64,000 nt of DNA from Salinicola endophyticus (GCF_040536835.1 NZ_CP159578.1:1488001-1552000); one strand, 5' to 3'; shown: positions 7,552 through 15,746, counted from the stretch's first letter. Notes: generated by a model from the letters alone, not told the origin. Numbers and translations: made by a program.

Positions 7552-8621
7552 CAGCAACGGCGGATAAACCGCGCGTTAGGGTTCCAGCAACGCTATCCGC
7601 ACAGGCACCAGCACCGGCACCAGCGCCGGCACGCGCCCAGGCATTTACATTCGGAGACCCGGTGCCGGTCATCGACATGCAGGATTTCCTATATACCGGC
7701 TGCTGGATGCTGGGTTCGCGCTGGTATGAGCCACCGATTGACCTGCCGGCGCTGGCACGGACTTACCGCGCGACCGCACATCACGGCAGTAGCCTGCAGG
7801 TGAAGCGCAACATCTTGACTCGTTCATTTATCCCGCACCCGCTGCTGAGTCGGAAGGCGTTCCGGGCGTTAGTCAACGACTATCTAATTTTCGGCAACGC
7901 CTACCCCGAGCAGGTCTATGGCCGGCTTGGGCGGCTGCTCGAGATCCGCCCCGCTCAGGCGCGGTACGTTCGACGTGGGGTCGAGCCGGGGCAGTATTGG
8001 TGGGCTTGCGACTGGCGTCAGCCGGTGGAGTTCGAGCGCGACTCGATCATTCATCTCATGGAGCCCGACATCAATCAGGAACTCTACGGCGTGCCGGATT
8101 ATCTCGGTGCGTTGCAGTCGATCCTGCTCAATGAAAACGCCACGCTGTTTCGCCGGCGCTACTACCTCAATGGCTCACATGCGGGTTTCATCATGTACGT
8201 GAGCGACCCGAACGTGAATCAGGATGACGTCGACGCCATGCGCTCGGCACTGAAGGACAGCCGCGGCATGGGCAACTTCCGCAACCTGTTCATGCACTCG
8301 CCGGATGGCAAGAAAGACGGTATTCAGGTAATCCCGCTGAGCGAGGTCGCTGCCAAGGACGAGTTCGCCGGCATCAAGAAAACGACCCGCGACGACGCGC
8401 TCGCCGGCCATCGCGTACCGCCCCAGCTCATGGGCGTGATGCCTGACAACGTCGGCGGCTTCGGGGACGTGGAGAAAGCGGCGCGGGTGTTTGTCGTCAA
8501 CGAACTCGAACCGCTTCAAGCGGTGTTCTTCGAGATTAACGACCTCGTGGGTGAAGAGGTGGTGAAGTTCCGGCCGTATGAGCTGGGCTCTACCGCGCAG
8601 GAATCACCGCCGCTGGTCTGA
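7548..8621 (+). CDS. Q: P2-like portal protein Q
   Basis: A 357-residue protein of the PBSX/P2 portal family (P2 gpQ 344). An N-terminal Ala/Pro-rich tail (residues 8-32) precedes the conserved core: RNILTRSFIPHPLLSRKAFR, the DYLIFGNAYPE phrase, LMEPDINQELYGVPDYLGAL, and the C-terminal HRVPPQLMGVMPDN motif. The ATG overlaps the terminase stop (ATGA). A strong intrinsic terminator follows 19 bp after the stop. It forms the dodecameric DNA entry ring of the head. Confidence 0.93.
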   Translation: MTATADKPRVRVPATLSAQAPAPAPAPARAQAFTFGDPVPVIDMQDFLYTGCWMLGSRWYEPPIDLPALARTYRATAHHGSSLQVKRNILTRSFIPHPLLSRKAFRALVNDYLIFGNAYPEQVYGRLGRLLEIRPAQARYVRRGVEPGQYWWACDWRQPVEFERDSIIHLMEPDINQELYGVPDYLGALQSILLNENATLFRRRYYLNGSHAGFIMYVSDPNVNQDDVDAMRSALKDSRGMGNFRNLFMHSPDGKKDGIQVIPLSEVAAKDEFAGIKKTTRDDALAGHRVPPQLMGVMPDNVGGFGDVEKAARVFVVNELEPLQAVFFEINDLVGEEVVKFRPYELGSTAQESPPLV

Positions 8622-8640
8622 CCTGACACCGTGTCGATCG

Positions 8641-8665
8641 AGCCGCCCACCTGGGCGGCTTTTTT
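8641..8665 (+). terminator. intrinsic terminator after portal gene Q
   Basis: AGCCGCCCA and TGGGCGGCT form a 9-base perfect inverted repeat directly followed by a run of T residues. It lies just beyond the Q stop, ending the P-Q operon. Confidence 0.85.
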
Positions 8666-9408
8666 ACGCCCATGGCATGTATCGCTGTTGATACGCATTA
8701 GCTTTAGCATCCGCATTTGTAGACGCTACGCGGCCAACGCGCTCGCTTACGCCTCGCTGCCGCTCGACGGTCACCGGGTCGCATTCATGCCGCGCGCCCT
8801 TCACGCGGTCCCGCTGACCCCCTGCCGGCCCCTTTCTCCCCCTCGGCGCGCCGTCGACTCCCCGCCCCGCCTGCGCGCTAAATGGGTCGGTTTTATTGCA
8901 GCGTTGCAGGCGGTCCCATGCCGCGCTACTGCTGGTCTGCGCGGTGGTTATAAGGCGACGTTTTTTGATGCGGAATGTTGCATTTTGAACGAGGATACGC
9001 GGCGGCGGGGGCGGGGACGTGTGCTTTTACTGATTTTTGGTCGTGCTGTACCGCTAGTGTACCAAGCAGGCTACAAAGCCCGCGGCTGTGGGGCTTGTTG
9101 TCCCATCCATCATGGGCGCCACTGAAAAGCGGCGGGCGCAGTCTGCGGGGCTTTGAGTCGGCATATCGGCTGGGTGAATCAGGTTGGCTGAGCCTGGCGG
9201 CTCGGTCTCGGCGGGGCATGTCGGCCCCGCCCGATGGCAGTGGCGCGCATTGTACGGAAGAACGTGCAGGGTTCCCAGCTCGTGGCTTCGACTGCGGTAA
9301 GCTGTGCATGCCCAGCCCCGCTCGCGAATCGACGTGGGATGACGGGTCGAGACACCGACGGCGGGCGTTGCTGGCCCGCCGGGGTGACACCGGCACTTCA
9401 GCAGAAGA
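8666..9408. other. gap between the phage structural module and the tRNA cluster, no convincing gene
   Basis: About 740 bp without a protein I can support. Several frames are open on both strands (for example 8975-9637 plus and 8926-9396 minus) but their translations are Arg/Ser/Pro-rich and match no family I recognise. The stretch holds the cos-like sequence described separately and a GC hairpin around 9210-9235. In a complete P2-type prophage the replication and lysogeny genes would be expected beyond Q; none is visible here, so this may be a prophage scar or an unusual phage end. Confidence 0.5.
8853..8871 (-). other. candidate P2-like cohesive-end (cos) sequence
   Basis: Read on the minus strand, this 19-base stretch matches the 19-base P2 cohesive end as I remember it at about 14 of 19 positions, including a GGCG-x-GGCGGGGA core. 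It lies some 230 bp beyond the Q stop, on the side of Q where cos is found in P2 phages. GC-rich sequence can match by chance, so this needs comparison with related phages. Confidence 0.35.
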
Positions 9409-9708
9409 TCAGCAGAAGAAGAGTGGCATCGAAGTGCTGCCCGCGGACTGGCGATGGTTGCTCCAGGAGGCGGCGGCCATCATCGAGTGGTCCAGCTCGA
9501 GACGGTGCTTGAGCGTGCGGTTCTCCGCTGCCAGCGCCGCCAGCCGCGCCTCGGCAGTGTCTTGCCTGTCGAGCGCTTCACCAAGCAGGGCGTTGGAGGC
9601 CGACAGGCGTGTCTCCAGTATCCGCTTGGTACGCTGATGCGCCAGGCGCTCTTCGGCGATTGCGGCCTGGAGTGCCTCGAGTTCGGTCAGGTAGTTTTCT
9701 TTGTTCAT
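9409..9708 (-). CDS. small predicted coiled-coil protein, function unknown
   Basis: A 99-residue protein beginning MNKENYLTELEALQAAIAEE. A nearly uninterrupted heptad-like helix runs from residue 5 to about 73 (Leu/Ala/Glu/Arg-rich), then a short Ser-rich tail ends in FFC. A strong ribosome site (GGGGGAG) lies about 7 bases before the ATG at 9708, which is the main reason to believe it is expressed. It lies between the prophage remnant and the tRNA cluster, so it may be phage cargo or host. I recognise no family. Confidence 0.55.
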   Translation of the reverse strand: MNKENYLTELEALQAAIAEERLAHQRTKRILETRLSASNALLGEALDRQDTAEARLAALAAENRTLKHRLELDHSMMAAASWSNHRQSAGSTSMPLFFC

Positions 9709-9942
9709 GTAGTACTCCCCCGCGTCCTTGGGTGGTCCGCTAAGTATACCTCGGATTATATCGCGAGTTTTGCCGTTTGTGGGGGGAGTTCACAAAGGTT
9801 CACGTTCGCGGTGTGTCAGCGCCTGAGCGATAGGCGTCTGGGCTCAATCATCCAGAAGGAGAAGGGGGCTGCGTCCTGCCACTATGACTGGACTCTGTAG
9901 GCAACGTGCCTTGGTTCTGGGAAGGGGGGGCAAGCTGAGATA

Positions 9943-10029
9943 TGGTGCCCGGAGCCGGGCTCGAACCGGCACGGTGTTGCCACCGAGGGATTTTAAGTCC
10001 CTTGCGTCTACCAATTTCGCCATCCGGGC
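9943..10029 (-). tRNA. leuZ: tRNA-Leu (anticodon TAA)
   Basis: The minus strand folds as an 87-base class II tRNA including encoded CCA. The acceptor stem is GCCCGGA/TCCGGGC, the anticodon loop CTTAAAA reads TAA, there is a long variable arm, and the T loop is GGTTCGAGCC. It is the last gene of a Gly-Cys-Leu operon equivalent to E. coli glyW-cysT-leuZ. The 3' end of leuZ is a known integration hot spot, and prophage genes lie just downstream. Confidence 0.97.
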
Positions 10030-10087
10030 CGACGACGTAGGGAGATACAGGAGGTCAACAAACCGAGGGGGTCTGAAGCTCGGGAAG

Positions 10088-10161
10088 TGGAGGCTGGAGT
10101 CGGAATCGAACCGGCGTACACGGAGTTGCAGTCCGCTGCATAACCACTCTGCCATCCAGCC
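10088..10161 (-). tRNA. cysT: tRNA-Cys (anticodon GCA)
   Basis: A 74-base cloverleaf including CCA, with acceptor stem GGCTGGA/TCCAGCC, anticodon loop CTGCAAC and T loop GGTTCGATTCC. It is the middle gene of the Gly-Cys-Leu operon on the minus strand. Confidence 0.97.
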
Positions 10162-10279
10162 TTACAGATTCGGAAGCGATGCGAATGTTCCGAAAAATCG
10201 AGTCATTGAGTGGGAAGGAGATCGATCGAACCGGCGTTCCGGCTACTACTCTCGATCCTACCGACAACTCTGCGAGTTA

Positions 10280-10354
10280 TGGAGCGGGAAAGGAGATTCG
10301 AACTCCCGACCCTCGCCTTGGCAAGGCGATGCTCTACCACTGAGCTATTCCCGC
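10280..10354 (-). tRNA. glyW: tRNA-Gly (anticodon GCC)
   Basis: A 75-base cloverleaf including CCA, with acceptor stem GCGGGAA/TTCCCGC, anticodon loop TTGCCAA and T loop GAGTTCGAATC. It is the first gene of the operon, 15 bp after the -10 box of a near-consensus promoter. Confidence 0.97.
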
Positions 10355-10369
10355 TCAACTCGCCGACGC

Positions 10370-10397
10370 ATTATAAGGATAAGTCCGTAACTGTCAA
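10370..10397 (-). promoter_or_regulatory. sigma-70 promoter of the tRNA Gly-Cys-Leu operon
   Basis: On the minus strand, TTGACA and TATAAT hexamers (both perfect) are separated by 16 bases. A GC-rich stretch follows the -10 (GCGTCGGCG), the type of discriminator seen at stringently controlled stable-RNA promoters. It points directly into tRNA-Gly. Confidence 0.9.
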
Positions 10398-10418
10398 ACG
10401 CTTATAGCATTTTTTTGC

Positions 10419-10967
10419 TCACATGGAGCGCGTCAGCTCGGGCCAGGCCGCGCGCAGATACTGCATCATCGACCACAACGTGAGCACGGCGGCGGCGTAG
10501 AGCAGCACCACGCCGAGAGCCGCAATGTGGGTGCCGGGGTGGAAGCCGAGCAGCAGCACCAATGCGATCATCTGCAGCGTGGTCTTGGACTTGCCGATCC
10601 AGGAGACCGCCACGCGCTTGCGCTGGCCGATCTCGGCCATCCACTCGCGCAGCGCCGAGATGACGATCTCGCGACCGATGATGACCAGTGCCGGCAGGGT
10701 CAGCCAGAAGACTTCGTAGCGCTCGATCAACAGGGCCAGGGCAACGCCGACCATCACCTTGTCGGCGACCGGGTCGAGGAAGGCGCCGAACGGCGTGCTC
10801 TGGTTCCAGCGCCGGGCCAGGTAGCCGTCCAGCCAGTCGGTGATCGCCGCCAGGCCGAACAGGCCGGCAGTCACCGGTAAACTCCAGCTGTAGGGCAGGT
10901 AGAACAGCACCACCAGCAGCGGTATGAACACGATTCTTGCCAGAGTGAGCATGTTGGGGATGTTCAT
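10419..10967 (-). CDS. pgsA: CDP-diacylglycerol--glycerol-3-phosphate 3-phosphatidyltransferase
   Basis: A 182-residue inner-membrane enzyme making phosphatidylglycerol phosphate, the committed step of PG and cardiolipin synthesis. The CDP-alcohol phosphotransferase signature D-G-x2-A-R-x8-G-x3-D-x3-D is complete at residues 44-69 ([12 protein letters not shown], then [11 protein letters not shown]). Hydrophobic segments follow the usual six-helix pattern. Length equals that of E. coli PgsA (182). The gene lies downstream of uvrC on the same strand and upstream of the tRNA operon, the order conserved in E. coli (uvrY-uvrC-pgsA-glyW). Confidence 0.97.
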   Translation of the reverse strand: MNIPNMLTLARIVFIPLLVVLFYLPYSWSLPVTAGLFGLAAITDWLDGYLARRWNQSTPFGAFLDPVADKVMVGVALALLIERYEVFWLTLPALVIIGREIVISALREWMAEIGQRKRVAVSWIGKSKTTLQMIALVLLLGFHPGTHIAALGVVLLYAAAVLTLWSMMQYLRAAWPELTRSM

Positions 10968-11028
10968 CGAGCCGCTAGCATCCTTGCTTGAGGTGAAGGT
11001 GGGGGCATTTTACGCCGCTCGGCAACGC

Positions 11029-12870
11029 TCATCCATGTAGAGCCTGGTGAATGGTCGTCGCCATCTGTTCATTGATTCCCGGCACACGTGCCAGATCGTC
11101 GCGGGTGGCCTTGCGCACCCCCTGCAGACCGCCGAAGAAGCGTAGCAGCTCGCGGCGGCGTTTGGGGCCGACACCGGGAATGTCCTGCAGCGACGAAGTG
11201 CGGCGCTGCTTGTCTCGGCGTTGGCGGTGCCCGGTGATGGCGAAACGGTGGGCTTCGTCACGAATATGCTGGATCAGGTGCAGCGCCGGCGAGCTGGTGT
11301 CGAGATCGAGGGTGCGGTCGACGGTCTCGATGAACAGCGTCTCGAGCCCCGCCTTGCGGGTGGTGCCCTTGGCCACCCCGATCAGGGTTACGCCGATGAC
11401 TTCGAGCTCGGCGATCACTTCCCGCGCCATGTTGAGCTGGCCCTTACCGCCGTCGACGATCAGGATGTCCGGCAGCTTGCCTTCGCCTTTCTGCAGCCGC
11501 TTGAAACGTCGTGTGAGCGCCTGGCGCATGGCGGCGTAGTCGTCGCCCGCGGCGACACCCTCGATATTGAAGCGGCGATAGTCCGACTTGACCGGGCCAT
11601 CGCCGTCGAACACCACGCAGGAAGCGACCGTCGCCTCGCCGTGGCTGTGACTGATGTCGAAGCACTCCAGCCGGGCTGGGGGGCTCTCCAGCGAGAGCGC
11701 CTCACGCAGGGACTCGAAGCGCCGGCTGAGCTGGCTGCGGTTGGCCAGCTGCGTTGCCAGGTGCTGTTCGGCGTTGGTCAGCGCCAGGCGCTGCCACTGG
11801 GCGCGATGGCCGCGGACCTGGGCGGTGACACGCACGCGGCGTCCGGCGCGTTCGCTCAGCGCGCTCTGCACCAGCTCGCTGTCGGCCAGCGGGTGGGAGG
11901 TGATGACCTCCTGCGGAATCTCTTTCGACTGCCCCAGGTAGAACTGGCTGACGAACTCGCTGATGAGCTCTTCGGTGCCCAGATCGAGGCCGTTCTGGGG
12001 TTGGTGATGACGCGCGCCGAGCATGCGGCCCTGGCGGATCGCCAGCACGCTGATGCAGAGCCCCCCCGGCTGCTGAGCGAGGGCGAAGACATCGGCGTCG
12101 CCCTCGGCATTGTCGACGAACTGCTTTTCCTGCAGCCGTCGCAACTGCTGGATCTGATCGCGGAGTCGTGCGGCCTCTTCGAAATCGAGTGTCTGGCTCG
12201 CCTGTTCCATGGCCTCGGTCAACTGCTGGGTGACCTGTTCGCTGCGCCCCTCGAGACACATCACGGCGTGTTCGATGTCACGCTGGTAATCCGCCTGACT
12301 GATGTAGTCGACGCAGGGTGCGCTGCAGCGCTTGATCTGGTACTGCAGACAGGGCCGCTGGCGATGGGCGAAGACGCTGTCCTCGCAGTTGCGGATACGG
12401 AAGATCTTCTGCATCAGCGAGAGGCTCTCGCGCACCGCGGTGGCGCTGGGGTAGGGGCCCAGGTAGCGCCCGTCGGCACGCTTCTGGCGCGCGCGCTTGA
12501 ACTCCAGCGCCGGATAGGGGTGGCGGTCGGTGACGAAGACGTAAGGGTAGGATTTGTCGTCGCGCAGCAGAATGTTGTAGGGCGGACGCAGCTCCTTGAT
12601 CAGCGTCTGCTCGAGCAGCAGCGCTTCCGTCTCGCTGCGGGTGATGGTCACCTGGACGTCCTGGATGCGTGCCACCAGCGCCTGGGTCTTGGTATTCAGC
12701 GCGCCACGGAAGTAGCTGGCCAGGCGCGCCTTGAGACGCTTCGCCTTGCCGACGTAGAGCACGTTGGCCTGGGCGTCGAGCATGCGGTACACGCCGGGCG
12801 ACTCGGAGACGGATTTGAGAAAGTGCTTGGCATCGAAGGGTGCCGGGGAATCGCTGGGGCTATCACTCAT
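11029..12870 (-). CDS. uvrC: excinuclease ABC subunit C
   Basis: A 613-residue protein making both incisions in nucleotide excision repair after UvrAB damage recognition. It has a GIY-YIG nuclease at residues about 18-100 (GVYRMLDAQANVLYVGKAK) and a Cys-containing stretch (CEDSVFAHRQRPCLQYQIKR). A UVR/UvrB-interaction motif lies at about 205-240 (LDFEEAARLRDQIQQLRRLQ), and the RNase H-like 5' nuclease begins near 385 (LECFDISHSHGEATVASCVV). Tandem helix-hairpin-helix motifs lie at the C-terminus (DIPGVGPKRRRELLRFFGG and ARVPGINEQMA). Length is standard. It follows gacA by 60 bp and probably shares its transcript. Confidence 0.98.
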   Translation of the reverse strand: MSDSPSDSPAPFDAKHFLKSVSESPGVYRMLDAQANVLYVGKAKRLKARLASYFRGALNTKTQALVARIQDVQVTITRSETEALLLEQTLIKELRPPYNILLRDDKSYPYVFVTDRHPYPALEFKRARQKRADGRYLGPYPSATAVRESLSLMQKIFRIRNCEDSVFAHRQRPCLQYQIKRCSAPCVDYISQADYQRDIEHAVMCLEGRSEQVTQQLTEAMEQASQTLDFEEAARLRDQIQQLRRLQEKQFVDNAEGDADVFALAQQPGGLCISVLAIRQGRMLGARHHQPQNGLDLGTEELISEFVSQFYLGQSKEIPQEVITSHPLADSELVQSALSERAGRRVRVTAQVRGHRAQWQRLALTNAEQHLATQLANRSQLSRRFESLREALSLESPPARLECFDISHSHGEATVASCVVFDGDGPVKSDYRRFNIEGVAAGDDYAAMRQALTRRFKRLQKGEGKLPDILIVDGGKGQLNMAREVIAELEVIGVTLIGVAKGTTRKAGLETLFIETVDRTLDLDTSSPALHLIQHIRDEAHRFAITGHRQRRDKQRRTSSLQDIPGVGPKRRRELLRFFGGLQGVRKATRDDLARVPGINEQMATTIHQALHG

Positions 12871-12930
12871 GCCGAGAGTATATCAAAAACCCGCCGGCGC
12901 ACCGTGATTCGGGTGCCGGCCGGCGATGCT

Positions 12931-13575
12931 TCAATGCGTGTCGAAACCGTCGACCAGGCCGTGCTTGAGACCCAGGTGGGTGAGTTCGACGTCGGACTGA
13001 ACCTTGAGCTTGTCGAAGATGCGATAGCGGTAGGTGTTGACCGTCTTGGAGCTGAGCCCGAGCTGCTGGGAGATCAGGCTGACGCGTTGGCAGTTGATGA
13101 TCATCAGTGCGATCTGCAGCTCGCGGTGGGAGAGCTGGTCGAACGGATTGCCTTCGCCCTCGCGACGAGCCAGTACCACGCGCTGGGCGATATCGGGGCT
13201 GATGAAGCGCTCGCCGGCGGCGACCCGCCTGACCGCTTCGATCATCTGGTCGAGTGGCGTGCCCTTGCTGATGAATCCTGCCACGCCGGCATCGATCAGA
13301 CGCTGTGCCGTGGTTTCCTCGACCTGGCCGGTCAGTACCACGATGCTGACCTGGGGCTGTTCACGGAGGAGCTTGAGGATCGCCTCGAGCCCGCCCATGC
13401 CGGGCATGCGAATATCCATCAGTGCGATGTCGGGGAGCCGGTTACGGCAGGCACTCAGCGCCGCTTCGCCGCTATCGACCTCAGCGACGATCTCGATGTC
13501 GGACTCCTCGTCCAGTACGCGGGCGATACTGGTGCGAACCAGATGATGATCATCGGCTAGCAATACCTTGATCAA
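12931..13575 (-). CDS. gacA: GacA/UvrY-family response regulator
   Basis: A 214-residue NarL/FixJ-type regulator. The receiver domain occupies residues 1-120 with acidic pocket D8-D9, phospho-acceptor D54 in ALMDIRMPG and Lys in GFISKGTP. The LuxR-type HTH occupies about 148-205 (LSHRELQIALMIINC, then LGLSSKTVNTYRYRIF). Position next to uvrC and the sequence near the phosphorylation site identify the GacA/UvrY orthologue, partner of the BarA/GacS kinase, which is not in this window. In gammaproteobacteria it activates CsrB/RsmZ-type RNAs that titrate CsrA/RsmA; two candidate RNAs of that type lie near 52.4 and 53.3 kb here. Confidence 0.95.
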   Translation of the reverse strand: MIKVLLADDHHLVRTSIARVLDEESDIEIVAEVDSGEAALSACRNRLPDIALMDIRMPGMGGLEAILKLLREQPQVSIVVLTGQVEETTAQRLIDAGVAGFISKGTPLDQMIEAVRRVAAGERFISPDIAQRVVLARREGEGNPFDQLSHRELQIALMIINCQRVSLISQQLGLSSKTVNTYRYRIFDKLKVQSDVELTHLGLKHGLVDGFDTH

Positions 13576-13819
13576 GACGACTCCTGCCCTCTGCCCTCAC
13601 GTATCGGCCGGATCAGCGACCGCCTGGGTGCTGCCGGTATATCCGTAGCGGGAGCGTCGACCAACCCTGGTCGATCACGCCCCACGCCTGTTGCGTCCGC
13701 ATGTTAACAGACACGATGCGCCGAGTTGACAAGAATCTTGCCACCGGCAAACCCGCGCGGTGCGTGTTGGCGAGGGAGTGCGGTGAGAGCGCTGCTTGGC
13801 ACTAAATCGACGAAAAACG

Positions 13820-13848
13820 TTGACAGTCTTCGCATTCGTCCGTAAATT
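13820..13848 (+). promoter_or_regulatory. sigma-70 promoter of tRNA-Ala
   Basis: TTGACA and TAAATT are separated by 17 bases, followed by a GC-rich discriminator (ACGCCGCG), 28 bp before tRNA-Ala. Confidence 0.8.
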
Positions 13849-13876
13849 ACGCCGCGTTCCTTGGCGAACACGGTAC

Positions 13877-13952
13877 GGGGCCTTAGCTCAGCTGGGAGAG
13901 CGCAACACTGGCAGTGTTGAGGTCAGCGGTTCGATCCCGCTAGGCTCCACCA
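13877..13952 (+). tRNA. tRNA-Ala (anticodon GGC)
   Basis: A 76-base cloverleaf including CCA, with acceptor stem GGGGCCT/AGGCTCC (one G-U pair), anticodon GGC within ACTGGCAGT, T loop GGTTCGATCCC and discriminator A. It is a single-gene unit with its own promoter and terminator. Confidence 0.97.
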
Positions 13953-13968
13953 ATCTTTATCCTGGAAG

Positions 13969-14004
13969 AAGCCGCCTGGCGCACTTTGTGCCGGCGGCTT
14001 TTTT
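13969..14004 (+). terminator. intrinsic terminator of tRNA-Ala
   Basis: The 8-bp outer stem AAGCCGCC/GGCGGCTT, with an inner GCAC/GTGC hairpin, is followed by six T residues. It lies 16 bp after the tRNA 3' end. Confidence 0.9.
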
Positions 14005-14251
14005 CATGCCTGCAAACTGTTCTGTTCATGGCCCTCGTTCACAAACTGCTAGCGTGGAGCAGCTCCGGTGTCGGCATGCGCATGTCGGTGGCTGTGCTGT
14101 CGTGATGCCCGTTTCGCCCGGGCCGAGACGCCCGATCAGCGACCAAGGTCGCATGGTGGTGGCAAATTTTTTGTACAAGTATTTATGACGTGTACAGCTT
14201 TTATGCAGGGTTGGTTCTGCATTTTAGTGACCATCTGGCCAGGGAGGCGGT

Positions 14252-14551
14252 ATGCGATACACAGAACTTGTACAGCTTCTCGGTGAAGGTCGCGTGACCG
14301 AGCTCCAGGTGGAGTCGCTCGATTCGCAGACGTTCTCCTATCGGGTGGTCATGGGGGAGTGTGCCGAGGTGCTCGAGGGGGAAGATGGGCAGCCCGTGCG
14401 CCTGCGCTCGCTGGGGCACGCGAGGCAGTACTTGCCGCCGCGAGGAGGTGTCGAGGTGCCACTCTTTCTGGTGACGCAGCCGCCTGGCAGCACGATCGTC
14501 GGCTCGCAGGTCTATGCCACGTCGCACAAGACGCGCCTGGGTCAGAGCTGA
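14252..14551 (+). CDS. DUF6482-like small protein
   Basis: A 99-residue protein beginning MRYTELVQLLGEGRVTELQV, containing the phrase QPVRLRSLGHARQYL and a C-terminal FLVTQPPGSTIVG. This pattern (short N-terminal helix, strand-rich middle, xLRSxxHAR motif) is what I recall for DUF6482 proteins of Halomonas, Pseudomonas and relatives. Their function is unknown. The ATG is preceded by GGGAGGCGGT. Stand-alone gene; cytosolic, with no signal peptide or membrane segment. Confidence 0.75.
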   Translation: MRYTELVQLLGEGRVTELQVESLDSQTFSYRVVMGECAEVLEGEDGQPVRLRSLGHARQYLPPRGGVEVPLFLVTQPPGSTIVGSQVYATSHKTRLGQS

Positions 14552-14570
14552 AGCGGTGCCGGTTCGGGTG

Positions 14571-14750
14571 TCAATGCTGGCGCTGGTTCAGCTTCTCCGC
14601 CAGTTTACGTGCCGCTTCCTGACCCGCGTGGTGACTGATGATGCCGGGGGCGCCATCGCCTTCCCGGGTGGGTGCGGTATCTACCACGATCCACTCCGCA
14701 CCGGCGCCATCGTTGGAGGGGGTGAGGGGTCTGGCCACAAAACGTGTCAT
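14571..14750 (-). CDS. 59-residue conserved-looking hypothetical protein
   Basis: A short frame starting ATG at 14750 (MTRFVARPLTPSNDGAGAEW) and ending at 14571. The translation has ordinary composition (EWIVVDTAP, GIISHHAGQEAARKLAEKLN) with a predicted strand followed by a C-terminal helix, unlike the Arg/Pro-rich shadows around it. GGAG lies 9 bases before the ATG. It is convergent with the DUF6482 gene. No family recognised; the opposite strand shows no better frame over this span. Confidence 0.6.
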   Translation of the reverse strand: MTRFVARPLTPSNDGAGAEWIVVDTAPTREGDGAPGIISHHAGQEAARKLAEKLNQRQH

Positions 14751-14933
14751 CGCGCGCTACTCCGTGCAGTTCGGCGAGGTTGTGCACCCGGTCACTGGTG
14801 CCGCCTCACTTGCAGCCTAGCCGATAATCGGGGAGCGGAGATACCCCGACCATCGGTAGTGGATTCGGGTTACGCAGGTGTGACACAGAGCCGCTAAACT
14901 TGACATGATGTCACCGAAAAGAAGGAGTGGATC

Positions 14934-15167
14934 ATGTGTGCAGAGACTACCCAGTGCCCGCGCTGCGGCCACGATCAGACTGACGCACCGGCCAATGCCG
15001 GGGGCGTCGAGCGGTGTCCGCAGTGCGACGCCAAGCGTGACGCGCATTCGCCCACGGCGCAGGAATTACTGGAGCGTGAAGAGGCTTACGTCAGCCACGC
15101 CATCGACGAGACGATCGAGCGTGAGCTCTCCCGCCACCACGACGAGCACGGGAAGCCCAGGCGGTGA
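14934..15167 (+). CDS. small zinc-ribbon-like protein, function unknown
   Basis: A 77-residue protein starting MCAETTQCPRCGHDQTDAP. Two Cys pairs (CPRCG at residues 8-12 and CPQC at 28-31) form a probable zinc ribbon in the first 35 residues. A charged helix follows (ELLEREEAYVSHAIDETIER) and a His/Lys-rich tail. AAGGAG lies 8 bases before the ATG. It may bind nucleic acid or protein. No named family recognised. Confidence 0.7.
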   Translation: MCAETTQCPRCGHDQTDAPANAGGVERCPQCDAKRDAHSPTAQELLEREEAYVSHAIDETIERELSRHHDEHGKPRR

Positions 15168-15199
15168 GTCCTGCTCTTAGTGGCCGATGCGGCCGCGTA

Positions 15200-15433
15200 T
15201 CAGTGGTCGTCGGCGCGGGGTCTGCCCTGGGGCCCGACGGGGCGACTCAGGGCGATTTCGATGGCCCGCTCGCGGGTGATTCCTCGCGCCATCAAGGTCC
15301 TGATGCGCGTCTTGAGGGTGCTCAGGGGAATACCCGACTGGCGCGACAGGGAGTTGAGGCTATCGGCGCGCAGCACTCTCTGCTCGCGTCGCTTCATCAG
15401 GGGAGTTTCCTTTCCCCGTTTGGTCAATTTCAT
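15200..15433 (-). CDS. small basic helix-turn-helix-like hypothetical protein
   Basis: Start at the ATG at 15433 (MKLTKRGKETPLMKRREQRV), preceded by GGAG 6 bases upstream; the frame is open to 15571 but the upstream part has no coding character. The 77-residue product is basic. Residues 25-60 (LNSLSRQSGIPLSTLKTRIR, then RGITRERAIEIAL) look like a tri-helical HTH of the kind found in small DNA-binding or phage-type proteins. Function unknown. Confidence 0.6.
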   Translation of the reverse strand: MKLTKRGKETPLMKRREQRVLRADSLNSLSRQSGIPLSTLKTRIRTLMARGITRERAIEIALSRPVGPQGRPRADDH

Positions 15434-15542
15434 GCAGCTCTCCACGATCGTTGGCATTATCCACGCGATCGCTCGTGACAAGCAGTATGACGTTCGATGC
15501 CGAGATACCTTCCATGAATCCGCCGACCCTACACTAAGTTTC

Positions 15543-15734
15543 ATGAAGCTGTCGCCTACGCCGCGCGGCAATCATGGCCATAAATGGCCCTGGCTGGTCG
15601 TACTATTCGGTCCTTTGGTGGCCTGGCTCGCGGTCACAATGCCGCTGTGGCGGTGGCGCGCGTGGTTTGCTCTCCAGGCGCAACGGGTTAAGCGGGGCGC
15701 AATGGGCAAGAGGGCGAACGATGGCGAGGGCTAG
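15543..15734 (+). CDS. possible small membrane protein
   Basis: A 63-residue frame from ATG 15543 (MKLSPTPRGNHGHKWPWLVV) with one hydrophobic segment (WLVVLFGPLVAWLAVTMPLW, residues 17-36) followed by a basic tail. There is no clear ribosome site, so expression is uncertain. It ends 12 bp before the HicB-like gene and could be its operon partner. Confidence 0.35.
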   Translation: MKLSPTPRGNHGHKWPWLVVLFGPLVAWLAVTMPLWRWRAWFALQAQRVKRGAMGKRANDGEG

Positions 15735-15746
15735 ACGAGAAAACAG

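Noticed and set aside
8926..9637. Overlapping open frames after the portal gene as phage proteins
   Set aside because: Compositions are Arg/Ser/Pro-rich, no ribosome sites or family motifs; the two strands contradict each other.
11221..13560. Plus-strand frame opposite uvrC and gacA (779 codons)
   Set aside because: Spans two well-supported genes and their gap with no recognisable domain; antisense artefact.
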